A stretch of 64,000 nucleotides of DNA. Source: Amoebophrya sp. A120. Taxonomy: Eukaryota > Sar > Dinophyceae > Syndiniales > Amoebophryaceae. Below the pieces are notes generated by a model. The model searched no databases. It was not told where the DNA came from and saw only the letters and a program-made list of their open reading frames with translations. The stretch is from positions 12,347,621 through 12,411,620 of the forward strand of contig CAJINV010000002.1 of the NCBI GenBank assembly GCA_905178155.1, read 5' to 3'. Positions 23,024-34,507 of the stretch are shown here, in pieces (position 1 is the first letter of the stretch; the number at the start of each line of letters is the position of its first letter). The position numbers and the translations under genes were made by a program.

Positions 23024-24567
23024 CAGGTAGGGATAAACTACTGGTGCTCCGCGAGAAAAGAAGAGTTGCGCTGTCCATTCAGTATTTCCTCCGTGCTAAG
23101 TAACCAGTCATCCAAAAGTTGTATGTATGTCCGATGGATAGTCGGTGGAATCGATGATCGGTAATATCAATAGGACCAGGGCGTCGCACAACTCGTATAT
23201 ACAACGACCGCGAGGAACCGAGGACCGATGGAGAAATTCTCGTAATGAAGTTGAAAGCTTGTCGTAACAACACTCTTGAAAATGAATGTAGTAAAGCTGA
23301 GACAAAACTTTGTTTTTAGCAGTGGAGGACGACTTGCTTCGACGTTTAATGCTTTGCGCTTGCTTTTCGCGGGTAAAGTCTATTTCTTTTTCTTTATTTA
23401 TTACCAGAGACGTATACATCAAGTCAGGTTCGTCACCAATTGATTCAACTGGAGAACCTAATGCTAATACTCAGTTTCAGGGGGGGGCGATGGGTCACCT
23501 GCAACAATCAGTTGAAACTTCGAAAGAAAATTGATATTCACTGAGCAGGCCAGGAGCTAGTGATATTGCTATTGCATTTCACCAGCTGCTACAAGTACGC
23601 TCGTTCTCTCAATCGCAATATCTCCGTCCTTCAGACTCTAATGCGCGCGTACGCGTTTTATCACCAGGGATAACATTTGTGCGCGGAAAGTGCCAGAATA
23701 GGAAAGCACAAACCCGACACACAATAGAATGCAGATTCATTCACAATCGGCCGACATCTTTAATTCCGAAGTAAAAGCCATTTTATCCTGCGTCCGCGCT
23801 CTTTGGGAAGGAAATCGAAACACCACAGTAGCTCCCCTACAAGAGCAAGTGCAATCGTCACAGAAAATATGTTATATCGAACACGCGTAACCAATAGCAA
23901 TACGGAGCTTTCATTTCATCTCTTCACTTTTTTTTTCATCTTTCTGTTTATCCTTGCTATCGTTTCTGGCATGGCCATTGATACACATAGACTTAAGGCG
24001 AGCGTTCAAGGTCATCAATATTCGGTACTTCTAGTTTGGGGAAATCAGGGTAGTTTGTGTTTGCGTTTGGAGAACCGACGCATATCTGCATTGATGTGAG
24101 CCACGGTTTGTGATTTCATCACGTTCCAGCCAGAACGGCCTGCTCTTGCGTGATAAACAGTAGTTTTGCCTTATCTGTGGATACCTCCACTATCACCATT
24201 TGTATGAGCATCAGTTTTTATGTTTTCATTTCCATTCGTGCGTCACTGTTGTATTTATAGCGATTGCAAGATGCGCTCCGAATAGCGTATTGACAACAGT
24301 GCTGTTACTTAGGCTTCATGGTTTAGGTTTTGCTTTTGCTTCCCTGCCTGTACGATAGGTTTGCAGCAACTTTTTACTTCCGACGAGCGTCCTCTGAAAT
24401 GTTGGACGTTGGTATCGCACTCCGTTGAGCAGAAAATCGCATATGTGCTGTTTATTCTGTTTACGCGTTCCCCCGGATGGTACATGATGCTGGAGGCGGC
24501 ATAAACGAAGAACCTTCAAAACGTCAAAACAGGAAAGTAACTTCTAGTGCTTCCCGTCGCCTCGCTG
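23024..24567. other. Intergenic between CDPK and the next minus-strand gene
   Basis: AT-richer, no coding exon supported. Holds the CDPK promoter region (no recognisable core element) and a run of G at about 23480. Confidence 0.4.
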
Positions 24568-27283
24568 TCACCGTTCCCGCGGCTGGGAATCTTTGCACGA
24601 CAAGGCTGCTCCACCTCGCAACTCTCGAGTCGGTTCCTCCTGCTCCACACCCTGGACGACATTAGTCACTGACACTCTTGGTGATGTTGCACTGGTGCAC
24701 GTAAATCTGCCCTGAACACAGCTGGCGCAGCAGTCGGGAAGATAGCTCGGCAAAAACAGTCGAAGACTCACGTCGTACTCAACGCAGATTGTCCTCCAGG
24801 GCAGAATACGAAACCTCGTCTAGGAATACAGCACGACGTCTTGGCATCTTCGCTCGCGATCCTTGACGGTGATGGCAGAACCGCCGGGGAATGGGATGTG
24901 GATTCGCAGGAAGCAGTTATCCTCCGGTGAGTAGATTTGGTCGTTTTCGTCACCTGCATTGCTGGCGGCGGAAGCGCTCGGCGCCCCCAGAAACAGTTGC
25001 TGTCCGACGTTGCTTCCCATCTGCCTCGGACCGCCGGCCAAAGGTTGCGGTCCGTCCATCAGGAGACTAGAAAACGCGGACGAGTTGGGACCAAGTTCAC
25101 TCATGCGCAGTTTTCGTCGCTCCAACGCGGTAGCCCCGAGCCGTCCACACAAGTTTGCGCCCCAGTCGGTGGTGCGCCCGTCAAACGCATGCCCAGCGAC
25201 GTTCTCGAGCTGGTAGAAGAAAAATCAAATGTACCACGGCCATAAGTACATAGAAACAGGATCGACCTTCGAATGCGCCCTAACTAGGAAATAAACTCGT
25301 CAAACTCACTGCTGCACTTCTTTACAAACCCATAAAACTCAAACAAAATAGACAGATTCTTGATGTTGTCAATACAGATACAGAAGACAATGGACCACAA
25401 AGGTTTCCGGCAAAAGACGAAGAACAAGAAACTTCGGCGTAAAGTTAAATACCTGCCGAACGAACAGGTTGGCGATTCGCATGAGATATCAAATGCAAAA
25501 ATGTCTGGGTCTGGGAGACTCCGAGATTTGTCATGCAGTTTTTCCAAGCTCCCCCACGTCTGGAATGCAGGGCCTAGCATCACAGGTTCTGCAGCTCCTT
25601 GGTGATGCGTATTCTGCATGAGAAATGCCCTCTCAGCATGGCCAGAAGTGGGCACCTTTTGCACGTTTATGCATCACAGATCTTTGTAGGATCCGAAACA
25701 CGCATCACAAGTTCGGATTCTTCCAGACACAAACATATTTGCATTTGATATGAGAACCCGCCATCTTCCAGCGTGTCTTTCGTTAAAGAAGCCGTTTGCA
25801 GGCTCTTCCGTTTATCAACTGTAAAAATGTCTGGGTCTGGAAGAATTCATGTTTGTCATGCTTGTCTCGCATGACTCTTAAATCTGTCACGCACGCTACC
25901 CAAGAGCTCCGTTTTTCTGTGATGCAGAAGCGCAGTTTGTCATGCAGAACAGGCAACACCTAGGAGCTCAGAAACTTGTCATGCTGAGCCAGCATGTGTA
26001 GCCTCATCATGAGACGCCGCCCAGCATCACAAGTTTCCAGACCCAGACATTTTTACATTTGATACCGTTTCCCCGCTTGCAATTTTGCGTAGCTCGGACT
26101 CCGAAACGCAGACGATGCGCAGGCACAGTTGACCCACATCCGCCTCGCTATTCACCGGCTTGGAAGGAGTGACAAAAAACCGCCCTCCAGCTTGATTTCG
26201 AGTGCACGTTATTGTGAAGACATACCTGAATACAAGTCCCGGTTTTTCGGTAAGTAACATGTGGATACCTTCTAACATTACAGGCATGGTCGGTGGCGCG
26301 AACGAGTCAAACAGAAACAAATCTGAACAGTAGACATGTGCTAGCCGGAGATCAAACAGACTCCATGATCCCTAGCACAACAAAAGCACGAAGATAAAGA
26401 AGAGTAATCGTGTACCATGCGCTCCTGTAAAAGGATTCGTTTTGCCTGGCCTCGTTGAAGAAGATGTGGGCAGGTGAAAAGAGTTCCGACAAGGAGTTTG
26501 TGCACTGGTTCAACACTTGCCACTTGTCTTTCACACTCATCTTCACCGGAAGCACTACCTCCTCATCCGGACTGTCGACGCACTAGGTTCATCAATGATC
26601 AGTGTGGTTGCTCCTTCAAATTCAAACACGAGGACCCTTCGGGTTGTATAAATGCGTTTGCGTACTCATGCGTATCGATAAATGTGGACGATGCTCCACG
26701 TTCACTCTAAAACTAAATAAAAAAAATAAAAATCACGACGGCACAGAGACTACAGACATATTACCTCTAGGGCTGCTTTCATGATCTTCGCCCGGATATA
26801 CTGGTTTGGAAACAAATCGTCGAGGCGGCGGACAAACAATGTCCGTTTTTCCACCCGCCCGATTTCCAAATGCTCCGTAGAAAGCAAACAGGCCTGCATT
26901 CGATTGAAGTCTACCTGGTTCCGATACTCGAGGCGCGCATCGAGCAGCTCCGGGAACCCGAGCCAGCGCAGCAGTAAGTTGCGCACCGCCGTCCGGGTTT
27001 GCACCCAGGCTTGGCTACTCGAGGTGTTTGCAGGCAGAAAGCCGCCGCTCTTCAGAAACGAAACAACCGCAGCGGAAGTGGAGATGAGCAGCGCTGCGAG
27101 AAGCAGCTTCGCTTTACGTGTCGAGGGAGAAAGGGTGCTTAATCGTAGGAAAACGGACACCGCTACCTGGGCGAGGCTGGGAGGCAGGACGCGAAACAGT
27201 ACGGCAAGCGCGGCTCCCCCCGGAGGGGAGGGAGCGGCTAAAATCGCAGCGCTAGAAGACGAGCCGCTCGTTGCTGTTACCAT
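24568..27283 (-). CDS. Unrecognised membrane protein, about seven or more exons, two introners
   Basis: Not assigned to a family. The ATG at 27283 (MVTATSGSSSSAA) opens exon 1 (to 26765) with two hydrophobic segments (around LAVLFRVLPPSLAQVAVSV and KLLLAALLISTSAAVVSF), so the protein is probably membrane-anchored. Exon 2 (26582-about 26416) reads V-K-D-K-W-Q-V-L-N-Q-C. Exon 3 (about 26318-26070) reads VFTITCTRNQAGG and VGQLCLRIVCVSESELRKI. Two introners follow; removing both gives S-G-E-T-E-E-P-A-N-G-F-F and then W-R-V-L-M-R-I-A-N-L-F-V-R-Q before a GTATTT donor near 25452. A further exon near 25350-25284 (LSILFEFYGFVKKC) and one at 25212-24820 (LENVAGHAFDGRTTDWGANL) follow. The 3' end is unsettled: a GTGAGT donor near 24770 suggests more exons to about 24568. 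Confidence 0.5.
25487..25750. mobile_element. Introner, 264 bp, family 1, duplication TGAGA
   Basis: Starts TATCAAATGCAAAAATGTCT, ends AACATATTTGCATTTGATA (one arm has diverged). TGAGA lies on both sides (25482-25486, 25751-25755). Excision restores R-W-R-V-L-M-R-I-A-N in the minus-strand gene. Confidence 0.85.
25813..26064. mobile_element. Introner, 252 bp, family 1, duplication CCGTT
   Basis: Starts TATCAACTGTAAAAATGTCT, ends AGACATTTTTACATTTGATA. CCGTT flanks both sides (25808-25812, 26065-26069). Same length and interior words as the PP2C copy at 31042-31293, in opposite relative order. Excision gives G-E-T-E-E-P-A-N. Confidence 0.88.
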
Positions 27284-29600
27284 GATCTCCGACGTTCGCG
27301 CATGCGTATGTCTAATGTGGATCACGCAATGCTATCAGAAGCCCTCATCTCGACCACCAGCACGCAAAACTCAGCTTTGTCGTGAAGGACAGACCAAAGC
27401 GTGTTAACCTGCAGCTGCAGCTGGAAGTCGCTGACATTTCTTGATTTTCTATATTTGAATACTGCTCCTAGCACAGGGAAAGAAAGCAACCAAGAAAACA
27501 ATCGTCAAGGTCATTCCTTTGCTACACTTGTTCTCACTCCCTGGCTTCTGACAGCGAAGCAAGTCAAACACTACACTGCTTGAAATCCTTATCCTAGGTA
27601 GTCTGTTATTAGGTACATGTAACCACGCTATCTCTACTTCGCCCCTCGAACTCGATGCAGGAGCTAATAAAGCTAATGGAAGTATACTATTATCAGCACC
27701 AACGACAACAACCCGCAACCATTAAGAGCGCCACCTGCTGCAGGAGTCTTGGTGGAAAATTAAATTGATGGTGCCAGGAAGGTTTCGTATTCGTTTTCGG
27801 TTTTCCACCTCAGCGATGTGAAAATAAACTCTCATTCTCATCGTTCTCATGATTGACACCGTTGGTCATGCTCACCCTGTTAAGTGGGCTGAAAAAAAAT
27901 CACATGATGCACAAAAACCGATGGAAATTCTCTGCAATTTCTTCGCAAAACTGACAGCGCTGAACACCTACACCACTTGGTCGCGATTGCACGTACTCAT
28001 TCCCGAAGGAACTCTTCGGGCAGAAGGCACATGCCCAAGGAGCCAACGTCTGCACTGCCGTACAAGGCTCGCTTTTTGTAGTTTTTCTTTTTGAGGAAGA
28101 TAATTTTGATAAATTGTTCAGATCGAGCAGCACGGGTTTTAGCGCAGCCAGCTACACGGAATCGGTTTCATTATCGGCATTTTTTGTCTGAGAATTAAAA
28201 TTATTTCAATTCAATTGCTCATCCTGATATCTACATATTTCTTGTTTCAGGTCATCTTTAGGTCACGTGCGTGGTGAGAGGTTCGTCGGGCCTGCGCTTC
28301 CGACGTGAAAGATTTTTTTAGTTGTTGGATAAGGGTAGTAGTACCTAATAGAGATGAAGCTTTAGTCTGTACAATAACATTTGGAGGTCACCTTTAATTT
28401 CTTTTTGAATTACCACAGAGCATTTAATTCTTTGCGTAGAAATGAAAATGATACCGACTGTATTGACATTTCTACCAACTGAAATTGAAGTACAGCAAAT
28501 TGGGGCTGGCATTTTTTGCTGCGTTGCTAAAGAGCTAATGAACTGGAGACAGACACTGGTGCTGGATAAACAGCAACACTAAAAGCTCCATCGACGTAGT
28601 TGCTGTGCTTCCGGCTGTGTTGATGTTGAAGTTGATTACTGTTTCTGTTCATGTTGAATCAGTGGCGCCGGCAAGCGAGCATTGCATAGATCAATGCAGG
28701 CGGTCCGTGCAGAATGCCAGCAGGGAAAGCTGCAAATCTCAATTTTGGTTGAAGTAGGAAATTAGGGTGATAAGTTCATCTTTGCTAAACTGGAAAGCAC
28801 AGATAGAAATAGGCATAGGAACACTCATCGATTTCGATTTCACACAGACATATAATTAAACGTATTGAATTTCTACGAACAAGCGGGCTCGTCTTATTCC
28901 TGTGCCTTTCTTAGCGCTACGTCTTTTTGTAGTGTGAACCTGCCGATGCAGCCCGGAGACTACCAGGCAGAGGAAGCCACACGATGTTGCGAGAACCTTG
29001 AAATAGATGCCGCGTCTAATTTATTATTGTGGCAAAACAATTATTTGCGATATTAAAGTTCAAATCAACGTTGAGATAATCTGTAAATGATGAAATAAAC
29101 TAGGTTGCGCTGTATCTGTAAGCAAATCAGTTCACTACCTTCTGTGTCTGTAGTCATCAGTGAGAGTGAAATACTAACGCAGGCTGTGACAAGGTTGCTG
29201 GGGCTGGCGATATCCGATTCCCATCTTCCTAAGCCTGTAACGCGACAACCTGAATCAATCGATGATGGAAAGAAGGATGGTATTGCTTCCTTTTGAACTT
29301 CATGAAGAGACAGCTGCAACTCTGCGCATTCAGTCTTCCAAAAGTGAACAAAGAAGCCCTATATTCACGGTTACAACGGTATAATTCTTCTGCAGCTTCA
29401 ATAAAACCAAAATCCTGACTCGTCTTAAATACCTGAGCAGCTGTCGCGTCACCGCGTCCGCAACCATTTCTTGTCACCCATCTTCATCATCTGCACTTCT
29501 GATTTGTAAAGTTTACAGTGATGAAGCTACTACAGGTAGTATTACTAAGTGTGTTGAGCAAATCTGTCTGCTTTTCCATTTAAATTTATTTTCATCTCGA
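27284..29600. other. Long intergenic stretch, nothing coding supported
   Basis: About 2.3 kb of AT-rich sequence. Short open frames at 28865-29056 and 29065-29477 show no domain, splice context or codon bias. It must contain the 3' end of the PP2C transcript and the 5' region of the 27-kb gene. Confidence 0.4.
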
Positions 29601-32600
29601 CTACAAGAAGACGACGCAGGTCGTGATGTTGTCCGCGGACCCGCGGTTTTTGGCTACGTCGCACAGATTGGAAGCCACCCGGCGGAGCTTGTCTCCCTTA
29701 CCGCTGTTGTGCTTGCTGGCAAGCACGATACGCGCGACATCGTCCTCGTCGAGCACGTCCCAGAGACCATCAGTAGCCAGGCACACACACACATCATCCG
29801 GCTTCAACTCCCGCTGGGCGTAGTAAGGCTTGCAGGTCACACCCGATGTCTTAAACGCAAAGTCGCCCAGTGCTCTGTGTAGAAGTAGTTGTGATAGTGT
29901 TTGTTACATCGATTATGTCGATGTTCGAGTTCGTTAATTATGCTTGTGCTGAAGGAGAAGGTGAATTCATAAAAATCAGTTTCTACTCCTTCTTGGAGTA
30001 TCAATCTTCTCAAAAATCGCGAATCGACAAAGCCAGAAAAAGTGTGGCAGTTCCTCCAAGTAGAACTAGAAGCAAGTGCAACTACTTTACATACATCTTA
30101 TCACCAGGCTTGTTTTTGATCGTTGCGCGAATAGAATAGCTGCAGCACCGCGGCATTGCTTTTCGTTCTTTATCGTTTTTCATCACGTAATCAATAGTAA
30201 ACGTTGAGAAATGTACTACCTCGTCAGCATCAACTGCCCACCAACGCGGCCCCTGCTAATCACGCCTCCCTCCGCGGTGACGCGAGCGTGCTCTGCCGGG
30301 TCGCTGGCCTTGTGGTCGACGGTGAGCCGCTCGCCGCCGGAGGTGCTGTTTACCAGACTGGCGCGGCTGTCGCCCACGTTTCCGATGAACAGGGTGCGGA
30401 TGGGGGGCTGCTGCTGGTTTCCCTGCCCCGGCGGCGAGGGTGGCGTGTAGATTAAACCGACCGTACACGTCGTGCCGCAGTGCCACGCGCATCCGAGATG
30501 CCGGAGCTGCGTGTCGATCGTTTGAAAGGATCGCTCAAACACGCCGCGAATCTGGGAGTGGGCAAAGTGCACATGCTGCAACTCCTGGAGGAAGATCTCG
30601 TGCAGGTGGGCGAGGGTGTAGTCCACCACGGCCTTGCCGCCGTGCCCGTCGTAGCAGCCGTAGTAACTCCACGAGGGATCGCATCCTGAGTAAGAACGTA
30701 CCCACACCAGAGTCAGGATGGGGATTTTGCAACACAAACCTAGGAGTTTTGTGAGTCACGCATGACAAGTTGCACTCTGCAGTGTAGTGCAGGTTAGCAA
30801 GTGCAGCCGCGTCACAGATTCATCTGCTCATCCTGTTCACAGCATCACAAATTCCAAAACACGACTGGAAATGGCTCTCATGGGGATGCGCATTCCAAGT
30901 CTTCCTGTCTTTGCAAATCTGCATTACAACTCTGGTGTGGGTACGTTTTTACTCAGGATAGATCGCCGCCGAAGTTGTCCTTTATGATGAACGCGTCCTC
31001 CATCGCCGGGCGGAACCCGGGGTTTGCATCCTCGGCGCCGATATCAAATGTAAAAATGTCTGGGTCTGGAAACTTGTGATGCTGGGTGGCGTATCATGGG
31101 GAAGCCATAAGTGCTGGCTCAGCATGACAAGTTTCTGAGCTCCTAGGTGTTGCCTATTCTGCATGACAGACTGCGCTTCTGCATCACAGAAAAGCGGAGC
31201 TCTTGGGTAACGCGCATGACAGATTTAAGAGTCATGCCAGACAAGCATGACAGACATGAATTCTTCCAGACCCAGACATTTTTACAGTTGATAGCCGAAT
31301 GCACGGGGCTTGATGACGTGAGCATTTGCGTTCGCGTTCTGGTTTGCCTGCTGTTGCGCCGCGTGTTGGGCCGCATGCTGCTGAAACTGGGGCTCAAAGT
31401 GGTCGATGCTGGACGTTCCCGGGTGCTGCCGGGGCGGGTTCCCGTGGCTGCCGTGGGACGCGGACCGCTGCACCCCCCTGTTTTCGTGCCGGTGGTTGCC
31501 GCGGGGCCCGCCTGGGTGCCCGTGGTCGCTTAGTCCCGGGAGGGAAGAAGTCGACTGGTGAAAGGCGTGATTTCTGCCGCCCCGGGCGTGCTGCAGGCTT
31601 CCGTACGTGTCCAGCATGGGCTCGACGTCTGACTGGGACTCGCCGTGCTGCAGCATATGCGATTGGTGCACCCGCTGCTGCTGGCTGTGCTGCTGGCTCG
31701 AGTTCTGGTTGCCGCGGCGGTGGCTCGGCTCACGGACCGTGCGGAAGCCGAAGCCGTTTGCGAGCGTCAAGTTCTGGAGCCTCGACGGCACTTGTTGCTG
31801 TTGCTGCGCGTGGCCCTGCTGGTGCGCGTGCGGCAGCTGATTCCACGGATTCGAGGAACTTTCGAGACCACTGGTTCCGTGCGGCGCACTCACGACGCGA
31901 TCCTGCTTTGTTCGGTGGTGGTTGGCATGGTACCTCGTCGCAATCGGCGTGCTAGTTCGCCCGCGGCGCGGGTCGTGAACCAAGTTCGGATCGTCTACTG
32001 ATCGCCCGCGGGATCCGCGCCGATTCGTCACGTTCAGGCGACCACTCTGCTCGAGGCTCCGCATTCTCTGGCCGTAAGTTGAAGTGCGCACACCCTCGAG
32101 AAGACCTAGAGAGACATGATAGCAAAAGTAGTAGTTGTTTCATCTTTCATCACAAAAAAGACTTCTTTGACTTCAAGTCATGCGTCATTGATTCGCGCAG
32201 CTGATGGTGCCGTTTGTCTGACGACAAAATTCTAATTCATAAGTAATTATAACTAGGCGGAGATACACGTAGCCGTAGGGCTAGGGGCAGCCGCCGGCGC
32301 AGTCGCAGGGATGTAGATGATCATGTTGGTTCTAGTGATAAAAATGAAAAAAAGACTCGATTTTTTTTTGTGTAGTTACCTTGCAAAGCGTCCTTGTCGT
32401 AACTGTGCCCCCCTCTCTGCGACGAGAACATGTGATCGCCAGAGGAGTGGCGCAAGTGGTCCTTACTGGTTAGCCGGCCGAACACCATGTTGCCAGTGGC
32501 GGCCAAGGGCCGCGGCTGTCCCTTGAGCCAGGACATGCTCTTCCCTTTCGTTTGTTGCTGAGGTCCACTAGAGGAGGACGAGGAGGAACTCGTGGCAGGA

Positions 32601-32675
32601 TGATGCAATGCCTGGTACTGTTGAGGGTTCTGAAGGAGGAAATGCGGTAAGGCGGTCGTCTCAACTTCAGGCATG
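29601..32675 (-). CDS. PP2C-type (PPM) Ser/Thr protein phosphatase with long N-terminal extension
   Basis: Metal-dependent protein phosphatase. Exons: 32675-32380, 32105-about 31294, about 31041-30961, about 30681-30220, 29874-29601; about 635 residues. The N-terminal third is low-complexity, rich in Gln, His, Ser and Arg, with no recognised domain. The catalytic domain is complete: R-P-A-M-E-D-A-F, CYDGHGGKAVVDY, FIGNVGDSRASLV, DHKASDPAEHARV, GGVISRGRVGG, LMLTRALGDFAFK, CLATDGLWDVLDEDD and GSADNITTCVVFL, covering the metal-binding aspartates. Introns 1 (GTAACT...TCTAG) and 4 (GTAGTA...CACAG) are canonical. The other two are introners whose removal gives A-F-G-A-E-D-A-N-P and D-N-F-G-G-D-P-S-W-S. 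Start chosen at the first ATG; the frame is open a little further upstream. Confidence 0.92.
30682..30960. mobile_element. Introner, 279 bp, in PP2C, duplication GATCG
   Basis: Starts CATCCTGAGTAAGAACGTAC, ends GTACGTTTTTACTCAGGATA: about 30-bp inverted ends that continue through CCACACCAGAGT/ACTCTGGTGTGG. GATCG lies on both sides (30677-30681, 30961-30965). It splits the PP2C catalytic domain just before Y-Y-G-C-Y-D-G-H-G-G. Confidence 0.9.
31042..31293. mobile_element. Introner, 252 bp, family 1, in PP2C, duplication GCCGA
   Basis: Starts TATCAAATGTAAAAATGTCT, ends AGACATTTTTACAGTTGATA. GCCGA flanks both sides (31037-31041, 31294-31298). On the coding strand the borders read TTCGGC|TATCAAC and TTGATA|TCGGCG; no choice of cut within the repeated bases gives GT-AG. 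Confidence 0.9.
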
Positions 32676-34507
32676 TGGAAAAGAAAAACCCGAAGATCTG
32701 AAGCAACCTCCGCGGGATCTCGTTCTTGCACGAAGCTGATTCAACATCTATCTCGTCTTTATCGTTTCACAGGAGTGGTCAGGATTTTGATTTTCTTGAA
32801 TGCGAAAATATTGCATCTGCAATTGCAAATGCAACGTTCCGCCCGCTAAAAGGTTCGTTTCGTGGTGAATTGAAATGGCCTTGCTTGCAAACTTTCGTGC
32901 ATGTATTCGTGACTTTCTCGTCTTCCTGGCCCTGGAGGAGCTTGAGTACTAACGAACATAGCTAAGCCTAAGCCAGAAATGAGAGGGTAGGGATATTACT
33001 CTAGCCTTAACTTTTAGCGGTGGAAGAAGTTGTTGTTATTTGGTCGTAGTCACTTTTATTTTTGGAAAGTAGGTCATGAGGTGAAGCGTAGACGACCCAA
33101 AATATCTGCTACTGCAGAGATATACTGCCACACGACCCACAGAAATGCCTCTCAATTTCAACCTGAACGTACGCAAAAACGATTTCTCATAGCTGCAGTC
33201 ACACATGCACAAACCGACAGACAGGGCTAAATTGCAAGCTCTATCGATACAACGGTCGCAGCTGGACAGATGAATTTGAATTCAATTGATGTACCTCTAA
33301 TAATTGGCTTAGTTTTTGTTGAGGGAAACGTCGATCCATAAGGGGAGAGAGTGACAGAAGAGTGAAAGCGCGACAGTGTTTGTTGAATCCTAGCAAGCTG
33401 CGATGTATGTGGAACAGAAATAGTGGTGCGCAGGAGGAGCTACTTCAGGAATGTGTACACGAATAATTTTTAAGCTGTGTATTTATCGTGAGTAGTAACT
33501 TCATCCACCGCAGTAAACGACCCAGTAGCAGTATAGTACTATGGCTACTCGATTACAGGACGAACTCGAGTTGTTATAGCGAAACCAATTGTTTGTGTGC
33601 CGGGTGGGCGTAGGCTAGATTTCAAACGAAAAGACTTCGGGCGGACACGACAAGTACTTAAACTAAAAAGTGGACGAGTGAGTATCTTCTTCATCGTTCT
33701 CGTTTTCTCGCTACTCACTACCTGTTCTACTGCTCGGCAGTCTGCTACTCTCGTCAACTCAATCGCAAACCCAATCGCTCTTTCGTATATTACTACATCG
33801 ATATCCTTTTGCTTGTCCCATGTTACGACACCACGCACTCTACTCTCGACACTCAACCTCGACTCGAGTACTAGAATTTCATTTTTGCGAAACAACGATA
33901 CGGTGGCCCACATCCGTTCGACGTCGACGAACTACTGAACATAAGTGAAGATGCACGAGAAGTGCGTAAGCGTGGCCGGCGTCTGCGTTGACGATCAGAT
34001 CTCTAGCTTTATTTCCTTTATCCGGTAGCTCAGTTGACGAGAAAAAGCGGACGAGTCTTCTGTCTCCTCGGAGAGGACATCGTACAAAAAAAGCTCCAAC
34101 AGGCCCGCACTCACGCACTTGTTGACCACGTCATCGGTAAAATACCACAGGGGGGGTCCTTCACCAGTGAGAACTTCGCGTGCGTCGACGTTGCCCTCTT
34201 AATGTAAATAATTCCTTCCAGACAGATGAAACGGAGGTACATACAAGTACTTACTTTTTTTTCAAGTGGTATCCTTGCGAAGACGAAAAGACAACCAAAA
34301 CCGTATCCCTTTCAGATTCAAAAAAAATGTATGTCTTTGCACTTTTCCTTTTGTTTCTCCAAGGCAATATTCTCGCCCGGAAGGCGTCCAAAATTTGATT
34401 GATTGTCAAATAGCACTAGTTGTAGGATGAGCACGAAAAAAGCAAAATCATAGAACTGTTTCTGTTTGAAAAAAAACCTGCATTCTCTCGTGATTTAGAC
34501 GTTAGCG
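32676..34507. other. Intergenic between the PP2C and BTB genes
   Basis: About 1.8 kb without supported exons. Overlapping open frames on both strands at 33545-33938 have no recognisable protein character. Confidence 0.4.

Noticed and set aside
25360-25605. Plus-strand frame with KTKNKKLRRKVKYLPNEQ
   Set aside because: Lies opposite the minus-strand exon and intron and runs into an introner; the minus strand gives the protein-like reading.
33545-33938. Opposed open frames of about 115-120 codons
   Set aside because: Complementary shadows in AT-rich intergenic DNA; no start context, domain or splice evidence.
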